DNA from: Streptomyces sp. NBC_01264
Lineage (GTDB): Bacteria; Actinomycetota; Actinomycetes; Streptomycetales; Streptomycetaceae
DNA: 64,000 nucleotides
Direction: 5' to 3'
Assembly: GCF_026340675.1 (NCBI RefSeq)
Contig: NZ_JAPEOX010000001.1
Span: 4,774,001-4,838,000, forward strand
In this document: positions 37,869-47,506 of the stretch, one piece after another
How positions within the stretch are numbered: the first letter of the stretch is position 1
How the letters are laid out: each line of letters begins with the position of its first letter
Translations under genes and position numbers: made by a program
The notes under the pieces: generated by a model
Seen by the model: only the letters and a program-made list of their open reading frames with translations
Database searches by the model: none
Told to the model about the DNA's origin: nothing

Positions 37869-38040
37869 ATCTCCAGGTTCCTGTCACACCCGTGCGGCGG
37901 CGCGGGTCAGTGCCTGGTCCTCTACTACACCGGCGCGGTGGTCACCGTGGCCCGGGCCCGGGCCTATGCCCACACCCCCTTCCCGGTGATCCACCTGGCC
38001 CCGGTCGTCGCCGCCTTCGCACTCGGCTTCGCCGCCTGAG
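37869..38040 (+). pseudogene. Remnant of a DoxX-like membrane protein C terminus
   Basis: In the same frame as the preceding gene, directly after its TAG: GQCLVLYYTGAVVTVARARAYAH then a hydrophobic helix ending LGFAA before TGA 38040. The pattern resembles the last helices of DoxX_2 proteins. There is no start codon with a ribosome site, so it is read as a relic. Confidence 0.4.
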
Positions 38041-38054
38041 GGTCCGTACGCCCG

Positions 38055-38867
38055 TCAGGCGAACTTCGGCATCTCGCCGACCGTCTTCGCCACGTCGATC
38101 ACGGCGAAGGCGGCGCCCTGCGGGTCCGTCACGGCCGCGAAGCGCCCGAAGGGGCTGTCCATCGGGCCGAAGTGCAGCTTGCCGCCGTGGGCCTGGGTCT
38201 TCGCGACCGCCTCGTCGCAGTCCGGGACGGCGAAGTACACCTGGACGTACGAGGGGATCTCGGGCGGGAAGTCGGTGCCCATGTTCATCCGGCCCAGCAC
38301 CGGGTTCTCCGGGCCGCCCAGGCTGAAGACCTTGAAGTCCATCCCGGCCATCTCGGGGTCGTCGCCGGCGTCCATCTGCTTGCCTTCGTACGGGAAGACC
38401 TGCGGGAGGAACGCGTCCGGCTTGGCCACGTCGCGCGAGAAGAACTCGGCCCAGCAGTACGCGCCCGGCTCGCCGGTCTTCTCGAAGCCCTTGTGGTCGC
38501 CGGGCTGCCAGACGCCGAAGACGGCGCCGCTCGGCTCCTTGGCGATGGCCATCGTGCCGAAGGAGCCGACCTGCATCGGCTCCATCAGGACCTCGCCGCC
38601 GGCCGCCTTGATCTTCGCGGCCGTGGCCGTCGCATCGGGCGAGGCGAGGTAGAGACACCACTGCGACTGGCCCTCCGCCCCCGGCATCGGCGGCACCACG
38701 GCCGCGACGGCCTTGCCGTCGGAGTAGGCCTGCGTGTAGTTCCCGTACTCGCTGCTGGACTCCCCGAAGGTCCAGCCCAGCACATCGGCGTAGAAGGTCT
38801 TCGCGCCCTCCAGATCGGAGAACATCGCGTCCACCCAGCAGGGCGCGCCTTCCGTGAACTCAGCCAT
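38055..38867 (-). CDS. VOC-family protein with two glyoxalase-like domains
   Basis: 270 aa. Two tandem beta-alpha-beta-beta-beta modules: WVDAMFSDLEGAKTFYADVLGWTF and CWAEFFSRDVAKPDAFL, the latter with PNC-like end FAAVTDPQGAAFAVIDV. Metal-dependent dioxygenase/lyase or resistance roles occur in the family; function not predictable. ATG 38867; divergent from the HhH gene. Confidence 0.87.
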   Translation of the reverse strand: MAEFTEGAPCWVDAMFSDLEGAKTFYADVLGWTFGESSSEYGNYTQAYSDGKAVAAVVPPMPGAEGQSQWCLYLASPDATATAAKIKAAGGEVLMEPMQVGSFGTMAIAKEPSGAVFGVWQPGDHKGFEKTGEPGAYCWAEFFSRDVAKPDAFLPQVFPYEGKQMDAGDDPEMAGMDFKVFSLGGPENPVLGRMNMGTDFPPEIPSYVQVYFAVPDCDEAVAKTQAHGGKLHFGPMDSPFGRFAAVTDPQGAAFAVIDVAKTVGEMPKFA

Positions 38868-38975
38868 GATCGATCGACTCCTGTGTCGTGTACGACGTGA
38901 CCCGTCTCGGTACTCACGCTAGGCGCGGGCTCTGACAACCGCGCGGGGAGCACGGCCGCGCGGCACCCTGGGGTC

Positions 38976-39620
38976 ATGGACGACAAGAACGAGGTCGACA
39001 AGAACACGGTCGGCAAGAACAAGAGCGTCACCATCCGGCTCGCCCAGCAGCCGGAGGCGGACGAGCTGCTCGGGCGCAGCCCGCTCGCCGCGCTGGTCGG
39101 GATGCTGCTGGACCAGCAGGTACCCATGGAATGGGCGTTCTCGGGGCCCTGGACGATCGCCCGGCGCCTGGGCTCCGACGACCTGGACGCGCACGCGATC
39201 GCCGCCTACGACCCGGAGGCCTTCGCCGCACTGCTCTCCGAGAAGCCGGCCGTGCACCGCTACCCGGGGTCGATGGCGAAGCGGGTGCAGCAGCTGTGCG
39301 CGTACCTGGTGGAGCACTACGGAGGGGACGCGGCGGCGGTGTGGGCCGACGCGGGTACCGGCGCCGAGCTGCTGGCCCGGCTGCGGGCGCTGCCCGGATT
39401 CGGGGAGCAGAAGGCGCAGATCTTCCTGGCGCTGCTCGGCAAGCGGTTCGGGGTGCGGCCGCGCGGCTGGCGCGAGGCGGCCGGCGGGTACGGGCCGGCG
39501 AACGTCTACCGGTCGGCGGCCGACATCACCGGCCCGGAATCGCTGGCCAAGGTGCGGGCCCACAAGCAGGAGGCGAAGGCCGCCGCGAAGGCCGGGAAGG
39601 CGGCCGGCGCGAAGGCCTGA
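38976..39620 (+). CDS. HhH-GPD-fold DNA glycosylase-like protein
   Basis: 214 aa. LVGMLLDQQVPMEWAFSGPWTIARRL and the helix-hairpin-helix LLARLRALPGFGEQKAQIFLALLGKRFGV (read in two parts) match the base-excision glycosylase superfamily as seen in short actinobacterial HhH-GPD proteins. The usual catalytic Asp/Lys after the hairpin is not evident, so glycosylase activity is uncertain. A Lys/Ala tail (EAKAAAKAGKAAGAKA) may bind DNA. Confidence 0.8.
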   Translation: MDDKNEVDKNTVGKNKSVTIRLAQQPEADELLGRSPLAALVGMLLDQQVPMEWAFSGPWTIARRLGSDDLDAHAIAAYDPEAFAALLSEKPAVHRYPGSMAKRVQQLCAYLVEHYGGDAAAVWADAGTGAELLARLRALPGFGEQKAQIFLALLGKRFGVRPRGWREAAGGYGPANVYRSAADITGPESLAKVRAHKQEAKAAAKAGKAAGAKA

Positions 39621-39710
39621 AAAGCGGCCACCAGCGGTTCCAGGAAACGGAATTGACGATTCGGGCGAGTGCCGCGCCGGTTGTCAGACCCTGCCCCTAA
39701 GCTCGTGATC

Positions 39711-40187
39711 ATGACTGAGAACCTGACGCGCGCCGCTTCCGCCGAGATCATCTCCGACGGTCCCGGCAGCCTGATCACGCTGCTCACCGACACCGCCGAG
39801 CTCACCTGCAACACGGCCACCTTCGAGGTCGGCGCGGCGGGCGCCCCGGTGCACTTCCACACCAAGGCGACCGAGTTCTTCCACGTGACGGACGGCACGC
39901 TCGACGTCCTGCTCGGCGACGAGATACACACCCTGACCAAGGGCGACTTCCTCGCCGTGCCCCCCGGCGTGAAGCACGCCTTCGCGCCGGCCGCCGACAG
40001 CACCGCCGAGGTGTTCGTCGGCTTCACCCCCGGCATGGGCCGCTTCGACTACTACCGGCTGCTCGGCCGGGTCCGGGCCGGCGAGGCCACGGTGCAGGAC
40101 ATCATCGACAGCCAGCCCGTCTACGACAACCACTACGCGGAGAGCGACGCCTGGGCCGGCCGCCTGAAGCGCAGCGCCGAAGCGTAG
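39711..40187 (+). CDS. Cupin-domain protein
   Basis: 158 aa single-domain cupin. Motif 1 VHFHTKATEFFHVTDGTLDV with His metal ligands; motif 2 FLAVPPGVKHAFAP. The 3' end overlaps the convergent opcA-like gene by 55 bp. ATG 39711; substrate unknown. Confidence 0.85.
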   Translation: MTENLTRAASAEIISDGPGSLITLLTDTAELTCNTATFEVGAAGAPVHFHTKATEFFHVTDGTLDVLLGDEIHTLTKGDFLAVPPGVKHAFAPAADSTAEVFVGFTPGMGRFDYYRLLGRVRAGEATVQDIIDSQPVYDNHYAESDAWAGRLKRSAEA

Positions 40188-41068
40188 ATCTCGTCGGCGT
40201 CGAGCCGTCGCAGTTCCTCCGCTATCAGCTCGGCACTGCTGCGGATCTTCAGCGCCACCTTGCGGTCGGGGCTGCCCGGCAGGAGCAGGGTGGCCAGGAC
40301 CCCGTCCGGGCGGTCCACGCGGATCTCCCCGGCCGAGGTCGTCAGCCGGACCCGGGTGATGACCGGGCCCCCGGTCGCCACGCGTTCCACGGGCACGCCG
40401 AGCCGGTCCTCCAGCCAGCGGGCCAGCAGCTCGGAGCTGGCGTTGCCGGGCTCGCTCTCCACCGAGGCGCCCGTCACCGGGAGCGGCTTCTGGTCCAGGG
40501 CGGCGGCCAGCAGCGAACGCCACGGAGTGAGCCGGGTCCAGGCCAGATCGGTGTCCCCGGGCACGTAGGCGCCGGCCCGGGCGTCGAGCGCGGCGACCGG
40601 GTCGGCGGCCGCCTCGGCATCCGTGATCCGGCGCTGCGCGAGCGCGCCCAGCGGATCCCGGGCGGGCGCGTCCGGGGCGTCGGCGGGCCACCAGGCCACC
40701 ACGGGCGCGTCCGGCACCAGCAGCGGGAGCACCACGGAGCCCGCGTGCTCGGTGAGCGCCCCGTGCAGCCGGAGCAGCACGATCTCCCCGGACCCGGCGT
40801 CCGCGCCGACCCGCAGCTCGGCGTCGAGCCGGTGCTGACGCAGCCGGTGCGAGCCCCGTGCGGTGCGCTTGATCACCGCGATGATCCGGCAGGGGTGCTC
40901 GCGCGAGGCCTCGGAGGCCGCGCGGACGGCGTCGTAGGCGTTCTCCTCGTCCGTGACGACGAGGAGGTTGAGCACGAGCCCCATCGTGGGGCTCCCGACG
41001 GCCCGTCGCGCGTCGAGCAGGGCCCGGTTGACCTTGCTGGAGGTCGTATCGGTGAGTTCGGTCCGCAT
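40133..41068 (-). CDS. opcA: OpcA-like glucose-6-phosphate dehydrogenase assembly protein (paralogue)
   Basis: 311 aa. LTDTTSSKVNRALLDARRAVG, VVTDEENAYDAVRAASEASR, LPDAPVVAWWPADAPDAPAR-like and RSSAELIAEELRRLDADE are hallmark OpcA segments. OpcA activates or assembles actinobacterial Zwf. The normal gene lies in the tkt-tal-zwf-opcA cluster, none of which is here, so this is probably a second copy. It overlaps the cupin gene tail to tail. Confidence 0.85.
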   Translation of the reverse strand: MRTELTDTTSSKVNRALLDARRAVGSPTMGLVLNLLVVTDEENAYDAVRAASEASREHPCRIIAVIKRTARGSHRLRQHRLDAELRVGADAGSGEIVLLRLHGALTEHAGSVVLPLLVPDAPVVAWWPADAPDAPARDPLGALAQRRITDAEAAADPVAALDARAGAYVPGDTDLAWTRLTPWRSLLAAALDQKPLPVTGASVESEPGNASSELLARWLEDRLGVPVERVATGGPVITRVRLTTSAGEIRVDRPDGVLATLLLPGSPDRKVALKIRSSAELIAEELRRLDADEIYASALRFRRPAQASLSA

Positions 41069-41122
41069 GCTCCGAGTCTCGCAGGCCCGACGGGGCCTCA
41101 GGTACGGATCCCCCGTGCGGGG

Positions 41123-42706
41123 TCAGCGGCGCCGCCTGGCCGTGCCGAAGATGGACCGGGAGATCTCGCGGCCCAGTTGGGTACCGATCGACCGGGCCAG
41201 CGAGCGGAAGAGCCCGCTGCCCACCACCTGCTCCGCCAGCGAGGGATCTGGCTTCGGCGCGGCCTTCGCGGCCGCCTTCGCCTGCTTCTCCGCCTCCGCC
41301 GCGGCCGCCGCCGCCTCGGCTTCCGCCTCCGCCGCCGCCTGCTCGGCGGAGATCTTCTCGTACGCCGATTCCCGGTCGATGGGCTCCGCGTACCGCGAGT
41401 AGAGCAGCGAGGACTTCACCGCCTGGTCGAGCGCGGCCGCGTCGATCGGCCCCATCAGCGACTGCGGGGCCCGCAGCCGGGTCGCCGCGACCGGTGTCGG
41501 CGCGCCGTTCTCGCTGAGCACCGTGATCACGGCCTCGCCCGTGCCCAGCTGGGTCAGCAGCTCCTCCAGGTCGTAGGCGGAGTTCGGGAAGGTCTTCACC
41601 GTCGCCTTCAGCGCCTTCGCGTCGTCCGGGGTGAAGGCGCGCAGCGCGTGCTGCACCCGGTTGCCGAGCTGCGCCAGCACGTCGGCCGGCACGTCCTTGG
41701 GGGTTTGGGTGACGAAGAAGACGCCGATGCCCTTGGAACGGATCAGCCGGACCGTCTGCGTGATGGCTTCGAGGAAGGCCTTCGAGGCCCCGTTGAACAG
41801 CAGGTGCGCCTCGTCGAAGAAGAAGACCAGCTTGGGCTTCTCCAGATCGCCGACTTCCGGAAGATCGGTGTACAGGTCCGCAAGCAGCCACATCAGGAAG
41901 GTGGAGAAGAGCTGCGGTTTGTCCTGCACCGCCGGGAGCTCCAGTACGGAGACCAGGCCGCGCCCGTCCGCCGCCGTCCGCAGGAATTCGCTGGTGTCGA
42001 ATTCGGGCTCGCCGAAGAATTCCGCCGCCCCCTGCTGTTCGAAGGCGGTGAGCGCCCGAAGAATCACTCCGGCGGTCACCGTGGAGAGTCCGCCGATGCC
42101 CTTGAGCTCGGGCTTCCCCTTGTCCGAGACGAGGAAGGCGACGACGGCCCGCAGGTCCTTGAGGTCGATCAGCTCCAGGCCCTTGGTATCGGCGTAGTGG
42201 AAGATCAGCCCCAGCGACTGCTCCTGCGTCTGGTTGAGCTGGAGCACCTTGGACATCAGCACCGGGCCGAAGCTCGTCACGGTGGACCGGAGGGGGATTC
42301 CGGGTCCGATCCCGCCCAGCGAGTAGAACTCGCTGGGAAATCCTGCGCCCTCCCATTCCTGGGCCACGTCCTTGGCGCGTTCGCCGATCTTCTCGTTGGC
42401 CGTGCCGGGCGCGGAGATCCCCGAGACATCGCCCTTGATGTCCGCGAGGAAGACCGGAACGCCGTTGGCCGACAGCTGCTCGGCGATCAGCTGCAGCGTC
42501 TTGGTCTTGCCGGTCCCGGTGGCGCCCGCGACCAGTCCGTGCCGGTTGAGCATCGACAGCGGGATCCGGATCTGGTGCTCCGGCAGGCAGGCCCCGTCCC
42601 AGAGCAGGGCTCCCAGATCGAGCGCGGGTCCGGTGAAGGCGTACCCCGTGGCGATCTGGCCGGCGGGGGACGCGGCAGGGGATGCGGAGTCGGTGCTCTG
42701 GCTCAT
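41123..42706 (-). CDS. HerA-like (DUF853) DNA-pumping ATPase
   Basis: 527 aa. Walker A GATGTGKTK (61-69), DIKGDVSG, Walker B LVFFFDEAHLLF and FVTQTPKDVPADVLAQLGNRVQHALRA (read in two parts) identify the DUF853 group of HerA/FtsK-like ATPases. Its bacterial role is unknown; archaeal HerA works with NurA, and no nuclease gene adjoins. An Ala/Glu/Lys helical linker near residue 450 precedes an amphipathic C terminus. Confidence 0.9.
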   Translation of the reverse strand: MSQSTDSASPAASPAGQIATGYAFTGPALDLGALLWDGACLPEHQIRIPLSMLNRHGLVAGATGTGKTKTLQLIAEQLSANGVPVFLADIKGDVSGISAPGTANEKIGERAKDVAQEWEGAGFPSEFYSLGGIGPGIPLRSTVTSFGPVLMSKVLQLNQTQEQSLGLIFHYADTKGLELIDLKDLRAVVAFLVSDKGKPELKGIGGLSTVTAGVILRALTAFEQQGAAEFFGEPEFDTSEFLRTAADGRGLVSVLELPAVQDKPQLFSTFLMWLLADLYTDLPEVGDLEKPKLVFFFDEAHLLFNGASKAFLEAITQTVRLIRSKGIGVFFVTQTPKDVPADVLAQLGNRVQHALRAFTPDDAKALKATVKTFPNSAYDLEELLTQLGTGEAVITVLSENGAPTPVAATRLRAPQSLMGPIDAAALDQAVKSSLLYSRYAEPIDRESAYEKISAEQAAAEAEAEAAAAAAEAEKQAKAAAKAAPKPDPSLAEQVVGSGLFRSLARSIGTQLGREISRSIFGTARRRR

Positions 42707-42794
42707 ATATCACTCCCGAATTAGCACTATCTGCCACCTTTGCACCGTCATCGCAAGGCTGCGCCCCTGGGCCCTTGCCCGGTAGGCTTTCCGT

Positions 42795-43091
42795 GTGATC
42801 TTCAAGCGCATCGGAAATAGGCGGCCGTACCCCGACCACGGCAGGGAAACCACCCGGCAGTGGTCGGATGTCGCCCCGCGCCCGGTCCGGCTCGACCAGC
42901 TTGTGACCACCAAGGGCCAGCTCGACCTCGAAACGCTGCTCGCCGAGGATTCGACCTTCTACGGGGACCTCTTCGCCCACGTCGTGAAGTGGCAGGGCGA
43001 CCTGTACCTGGAGGACGGTCTGCACCGCGCCGTCCGCGCCGCGCTCCAGCAGCGCCAGGTCCTGCACGCGCGCGTCCTCGAACTGGGCTGA
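42795..43091 (+). CDS. Conserved small actinobacterial protein of unknown function
   Basis: 98 aa from GTG 42795. RPVRLDQLVTTKGQLDLETLLAEDSTFYGDLFAHVVKW (read in parts) is soluble and mixed alpha/beta; I do not recognise a domain. It lies 124 bp upstream of the LytR_C protein gene in the same direction. Confidence 0.65.
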   Translation: MIFKRIGNRRPYPDHGRETTRQWSDVAPRPVRLDQLVTTKGQLDLETLLAEDSTFYGDLFAHVVKWQGDLYLEDGLHRAVRAALQQRQVLHARVLELG

Positions 43092-43215
43092 CGGGCTGGG
43101 CTGACGGGCCCCTCCCGGTTGTCTGATAGGTCCCGGTTGCGCCTTTCGGGTCAGGCTTGCCCTATGAACAGATGATTCAGTGGGCATCGGCAGCGCTCGG
43201 CATTACGCTGCGCAC

Positions 43216-43860
43216 ATGAGCATGCTCACTCCCCCTGGCATGGGCGGAAAGTACAAGGTCACGGGAGCGGCTTACCCCCGCATGACCCGCCCTCGACGCC
43301 GTCGCCGGATCGTCCTCGTGGTGCTCGGATCGATCATCGGGCTCGCCCTGATCGCTTACGGGGCCGTGCAGCTCATCGACGTGTTCGGCGGTGACGCGGA
43401 CAAACGCAAGACCGCCGCCGCGGCCAAGGACTGCGCCACCCCCGCCCCCAAGGCGGGCTCCACCGCCTCCGCCGCGCCGCAGGTCGTGCTCCCGCCGCCC
43501 GCAGGCATCACGGTCAACGTCTACAACGCGACCCCGCGCGCGGGCCTGGCCAAGGCCGTGGGTGATGAGCTCAAGAGCCGCGGCTTCGCCATCGGCAAGG
43601 TCGGCAACGCCCCCGCCCACTTCGACAAGAAGGTCCCGGGCGCCGGGATACTGGTCGGCTCGCCGCAGACGGACAAGGCCGCCTTCTCCGTCCTGGGCAC
43701 CAACCTCGCCGGCGCCACCCAGCAGACCGACGCCCGCGAGAGCGCGGACATCGACCTGATCCTGGGCGACGCCTTCAAGGAGCTCACGCCGAAGGCCGAC
43801 GCGGACAAGGCCCTCGCCGTCCTGGCCAACCCCCGGCCCGCGCCCGCCAAGAAGTGCTGA
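43216..43860 (+). CDS. LytR C-terminal-domain membrane protein
   Basis: 214 aa. One transmembrane helix (about residues 32-52), a Thr/Ala/Pro spacer, then a LytR_C domain (ITVNVYNATPRAGLAKAVGDEL, VPGAGILVGSPQTDKAAFSV). This domain accompanies cell-wall polymer ligases; alone it may bind cell-wall or phosphatase partners. ATG 43216. Confidence 0.85.
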   Translation: MSMLTPPGMGGKYKVTGAAYPRMTRPRRRRRIVLVVLGSIIGLALIAYGAVQLIDVFGGDADKRKTAAAAKDCATPAPKAGSTASAAPQVVLPPPAGITVNVYNATPRAGLAKAVGDELKSRGFAIGKVGNAPAHFDKKVPGAGILVGSPQTDKAAFSVLGTNLAGATQQTDARESADIDLILGDAFKELTPKADADKALAVLANPRPAPAKKC

Positions 43861-43893
43861 CCTGGCGACCTGCTGACCTGCTGACCTCATGAA

Positions 43894-43926
43894 GAAGCCC
43901 GGCCTCCCCCAAGGGGGGCCGGGCTT
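43894..43926. terminator. Bidirectional terminator between the LytR_C gene and upp
   Basis: GAAGCCCGGCC ... GGCCGGGCTTC with an inner C5/G5 stem, between convergent genes. Confidence 0.8.
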
Positions 43927-43942
43927 CCTCGCGGTCGCGCCG

Positions 43943-44578
43943 CTACTCCGCCGAGCCGTACATGCGGTCGCCCGCGTCGCCCAGTCCCGGCACGATGTAG
44001 CCCTGCTCGTTGAGCCGCTCGTCCACCGCGGCCGTCACCACCGTCACCGGCGTGCCCGCCAGCTCGCGCTCCATGACCTCGACGCCCTCGGGCGCGGCCA
44101 GCAGCACCACCGCGGTCACGTCGTCCGCACCGCGCTTGATGAGCTCCCTGATCGCCGCGACCAGCGTGCCGCCGGTGGCGAGCATCGGGTCCACCACGTA
44201 GACCTGGCGGCCCGAGAGGTCCTCCGGCATGCGCGTCGCGTACGTGGAGGCCTCCAGGGTCTCCTCGTTGCGGACCATGCCGAGGAAGCCCACCTCGGCG
44301 GTCGGCAGCAGCCGCACCATGCCGTCGAGCATGCCGAGACCGGCGCGCAGGATCGGTACGACCAGCGGCCGCGGGTAGGAGAGCTTCACGCCGGTGGTCG
44401 GGCCGACCGGGGTGACGATGTCGGCCTGCTCGGTGCGCACGTCCCGGGTGGCCTCGTACGCGAGCAGGGTCACCAGCTCGTCGGCGAGGCGCCGGAAGGT
44501 GGGGGAGTCGGTGCGCTTGTCGCGCAGAGTGGTGAGTTTGTGCGCCACCAAGGGGTGATCCACGACCAGCAAACGCAC
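43943..44578 (-). CDS. upp: Uracil phosphoribosyltransferase
   Basis: 211 aa. Salvages uracil with PRPP to UMP. PRPP loop [16 protein letters not shown], uracil-binding end GDAGDRMYG and [12 protein letters not shown] are classic. GTG 44578 with GAGGAT upstream. Complete. Confidence 0.96.
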   Translation of the reverse strand: MRLLVVDHPLVAHKLTTLRDKRTDSPTFRRLADELVTLLAYEATRDVRTEQADIVTPVGPTTGVKLSYPRPLVVPILRAGLGMLDGMVRLLPTAEVGFLGMVRNEETLEASTYATRMPEDLSGRQVYVVDPMLATGGTLVAAIRELIKRGADDVTAVVLLAAPEGVEVMERELAGTPVTVVTAAVDERLNEQGYIVPGLGDAGDRMYGSAE

Positions 44579-44772
44579 AACATCCTCCAAGACTCGGCTG
44601 CCGCAGCGAAAGCTGCGACCTGCGACGCCGCTACCTGCGAAAACGGCCGCAAACGCGCGACCCACACCCAAAAGGCTACGCGCTGCGCCCACCGCTTCGC
44701 GCCCGATGCGGCGACCGCGCCCGGGAAACCCCTGGAGATGCGGCCCGCCCGGACCCCCAGCACGCTGGACTG

Positions 44773-45738
44773 ATGACCCACGCAATGGTGATCGCCGCCG
44801 TAGACGGATCCGAACACAGCCTCAAGGCCCTCGAGTGGGCAAGGGCTGCGGCAGTGCGCCACGGCACCGGGCTCGTCGTCGCCCACGTCCTGTCCGACAG
44901 CGTCCAGCTGTACGCGGCACGCCGTTCCTCCCTCCAGGACCGCACCGAGCCCGAAGAGGTCGAGGACCCCGTCAGCGGACGCATACGGGCCCACCTGGCG
45001 GCCGGGGGCAAGCTGCCCTCCGAGGTCCGCTACGAGTCCCTGGAGGGCTCCGTCCCGGAGGCCCTGCGGGACATCGGGGAGGGCGCCCGGATGCTGGTGA
45101 TGGGCTCCCGGGGCCGCGGCGGCTTCGCCGCGCTGCTGCTCGGCTCGAACAGCCGCGCCGTGGCCACCAGTGCCGCCTGCCCGGTGGTCGTGGTCGCGCA
45201 CGAGGCGCGCGGAGTGGACGCGGCCTCCCAGGCCTCGGCCGGGCGGGTCGTGGTGGGGCTGCACGCCGCGGAGACGCCCGACAACGTACTGGACTTCGCG
45301 TTCACCGAGGCCGCCGCGCGGGGCACCACCCTCCAGGTGGTCTCGGCGTACAGCATCCCGCCCTCGCCGACGATGGTGATCGACAGCCCGTTCGCGGTGA
45401 TCCCGCCGGAGGCGCTGGTGGGGGAGGACGAGAACGCGGTGCCGGCCGAGCGGGAGATGCTCCGCTCCCAGACGGAGCGGCTCGCACCGTTCCGGGCGAA
45501 GTACCCGACGGTGCCCGTCGAGCAGGCCGCGGTGCCCGGGGACGCGGCCGGGCGCCTCGTCGACACCTCGAACTCGGCGGCACTTGTCGTGGTGGGCCGC
45601 CACCACCCGCGCCGGCACATCCGGTCCCTGATGATCGGCTCGGTCGCGAACGCCGTGCTGCAGCACGCGCACGGGCCGGTGGCGATCGTCCCGACGCTGT
45701 CGGAGGCCGAGGAGTCGGGTTTGTCGGAATCTGACTGA
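44773..45738 (+). CDS. Universal stress protein, two UspA domains
   Basis: 321 aa. Domain 1 [20 protein letters not shown] and [21 protein letters not shown] keep the ATP-binding G-2x-G-9x-G-S pattern. Domain 2 ([40 protein letters not shown]) is close to it. ATG 44773. Divergent from upp. Confidence 0.9.
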   Translation: MTHAMVIAAVDGSEHSLKALEWARAAAVRHGTGLVVAHVLSDSVQLYAARRSSLQDRTEPEEVEDPVSGRIRAHLAAGGKLPSEVRYESLEGSVPEALRDIGEGARMLVMGSRGRGGFAALLLGSNSRAVATSAACPVVVVAHEARGVDAASQASAGRVVVGLHAAETPDNVLDFAFTEAAARGTTLQVVSAYSIPPSPTMVIDSPFAVIPPEALVGEDENAVPAEREMLRSQTERLAPFRAKYPTVPVEQAAVPGDAAGRLVDTSNSAALVVVGRHHPRRHIRSLMIGSVANAVLQHAHGPVAIVPTLSEAEESGLSESD

Positions 45739-45842
45739 ATTCCTGCGGAGTCGTAGCAGAAGGTGGCATCAAACGGCCGGTCCGAGGGAAGGTGGGGGTT
45801 CGGGGGGACGGACCGGACCGGACCAGCCAGGGGCGGTGACCC

Positions 45843-46016
45843 ATGCCCGAAGACGATCACGAGCCACTGGAGACGACGGCGCAGCGCAGAGCCCGGCGCG
45901 CGCAGTTCCTCCGCGACCTGAACGAGGCCCGCGAACTGCGCGACCGGGTCCAGCCCAGGCGTGCCCGCGCCGCCCGCATGCGCCAGCAGATGCGCATGCG
46001 CACCTTCCGCTGGTGA
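45843..46016 (+). CDS. Small basic protein, 57 aa
   Basis: MPEDDHEPLETTAQRRARRA ... RMRQQMRMRTFRW: acidic start, strongly Arg-rich helical remainder. Unrecognised family. Codon bias is typical, and the frame is flanked by genes in the same direction. The ribosome site (GGGGCGGTGA) is moderate. Confidence 0.55.
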   Translation: MPEDDHEPLETTAQRRARRAQFLRDLNEARELRDRVQPRRARAARMRQQMRMRTFRW

Positions 46017-46279
46017 GCCCCGCCGACGGCCCCGGCGAGCTCCCTTCCGGCCGCCGCGCGGCCCCCGCCCCGCCGCCCTCCCGGCCCCGGCACGAGGCCC
46101 CGTACAACACGCGCGGCCAGCGCCACGGCGCGGAAGACCTCTCGCATCGGCTCCGTTTCTGCCACGATGCCGACTGGGCGGGGTACGAAACGGCGAGCAC
46201 GGCGGCCGTTCCACCCCCCACCCACCTCCGGCCGGGGGGAACTCCAACCGGCACGCCTATGACCAGTGGGAGAGTCACG

Positions 46280-46858
46280 GTGTATTTCGCCGCACTGCTC
46301 GCGCGCACCGAAGACGGGTGGGAAGCGAGCGACATGGAACTCGACGATGTCGAGTCTCTGAGTGATCTGATCGATCTCACCCGCTCCGCCTCTGTCGACG
46401 ACGACACGGTGGTAGCCCTCATCGAACAGGAGGACACCTGGTTCGGGGTCGTCCGGGTGGACGGCGAGGAGGACCCGCGCTACTTCGTGTCCAACGCCGC
46501 CGCCGCCTCCCGCAGCTCCTACGGCTCGATGCTGACCGATGAGCTGCTCGGCAAGGACGAGGAGGACGACGAACTCGACGAGCTGGACCTCGACGGCACC
46601 GAGGACGGCGAGGACGAGGTCATCGCCTCCTACTCGGACGGCGGATCCGCCGACGGAGACCAGGAGGACGAGGACGAGGACGACCACGACGACGTCCGGG
46701 CCGGTGCCGAACCCGCACCGGCCGGCCCGCTCGGCGACCCCCGGCTGCTCGACGACCTCGGGGTGAGCCACAAACAACTGATGACCCTGGACGGGGACGC
46801 CCTCTCGGAGATCGCCGATTCCCTCGGCGCCACCGAGGTCCTGGAGGCCGTCCGCTAG
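46280..46858 (+). CDS. tRNA adenosine deaminase-associated protein
   Basis: 192 aa, very acidic. YFAALLARTEDGWEASDMEL and TVVALIEQEDTWFGVVRVDG are the conserved start of this actinobacterial family; a Glu/Asp-rich linker leads to the C-terminal helix LGVSHKQLMTLDGDALSEIADSLGA. It adjoins tadA with a 1-nt overlap (TAGTG), so the two are probably co-translated. GTG 46280 is chosen since GGGAGAG precedes it; ATG 46259 is the alternative. Confidence 0.85.
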   Translation: MYFAALLARTEDGWEASDMELDDVESLSDLIDLTRSASVDDDTVVALIEQEDTWFGVVRVDGEEDPRYFVSNAAAASRSSYGSMLTDELLGKDEEDDELDELDLDGTEDGEDEVIASYSDGGSADGDQEDEDEDDHDDVRAGAEPAPAGPLGDPRLLDDLGVSHKQLMTLDGDALSEIADSLGATEVLEAVR

Positions 46859-47364
46859 TGATCCCCGCGCACCACCACACCCCGCGGCCCACCCCGTACA
46901 CGCCCGATCCCGTACGGGACCCGTGGCAGGACTCCATGCGCCTGGCGCTCCGGGAGGCCGCCCGGGCGGTGCCGGCCGGCGACGTGCCGGTCGGCGCCGT
47001 GGTGCTCGGCCCGGACGGCACGCTCCTCGCCTCCGGGCACAACGAGCGGGAGGCGACCGGCGACCCGACGGCGCACGCCGAGGTACTGGCGCTGCGCCGG
47101 GCGGCCACCGCCCTCGGGGAATGGCGGCTCCCGGGGTGCACCCTCGTGGTGACCCTGGAGCCGTGCGTGATGTGCGCGGGCGCCCTCGTGCAGTCACGCG
47201 TGGCCCGGGTCGTCTACGGGGCGCCCGACGAGAAGGCGGGCGCCGCCGGGTCGCTGTGGGACCTCGTACGGGACCGCCGGCTCAACCACCGGCCCGAGGT
47301 GATCTCGGGCGTGCTCGCGGGGGAGTGCGCGCGGCAGCTCACGGACTTCTTCCGCGACCTCTGA
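46858..47364 (+). CDS. tadA: tRNA-specific adenosine deaminase
   Basis: 168 aa. Deaminates A34 to inosine in tRNA-Arg(ACG). Zinc site H73-A-E75 (PTAHAEVLAL) and C103/C106 (EPCVMCAGALVQSRV). An N-terminal extension of about 20 residues from GTG 46858 may be dispensable; the ATG at residue 27 is an alternative. Confidence 0.94.
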   Translation: MIPAHHHTPRPTPYTPDPVRDPWQDSMRLALREAARAVPAGDVPVGAVVLGPDGTLLASGHNEREATGDPTAHAEVLALRRAATALGEWRLPGCTLVVTLEPCVMCAGALVQSRVARVVYGAPDEKAGAAGSLWDLVRDRRLNHRPEVISGVLAGECARQLTDFFRDL

Positions 47365-47411
47365 ACCAATGGATTTCAGAGCACGGGTCTCCTTGGGCTA
47401 AGCTCTCTCTC

Positions 47412-47498
47412 GGTAGCGTGTCCGAGCGGCCGAAGGAGCACGCCTCGAAAGCGTGTGATGGTGCAAGCTATCCGTGGGTTCAAATCCCACCGCTACCG
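47412..47498 (+). tRNA. tRNA-Ser(CGA)
   Basis: Acceptor GGTAGCG/CGCTACC, anticodon arm CACGC-CTCGAAA-GCGTG (anticodon CGA), long variable arm, T-loop GTTCAAAT. CCA not encoded. Confidence 0.95.
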
Positions 47499-47506
47499 CT
47501 CTGATC

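Noticed and set aside
39684..43187. 1167-aa minus-strand frame across cupin, opcA and the HerA-like gene
   Set aside because: Low-complexity Arg/Gly/Ala composition; overlaps three well-supported genes in other frames.
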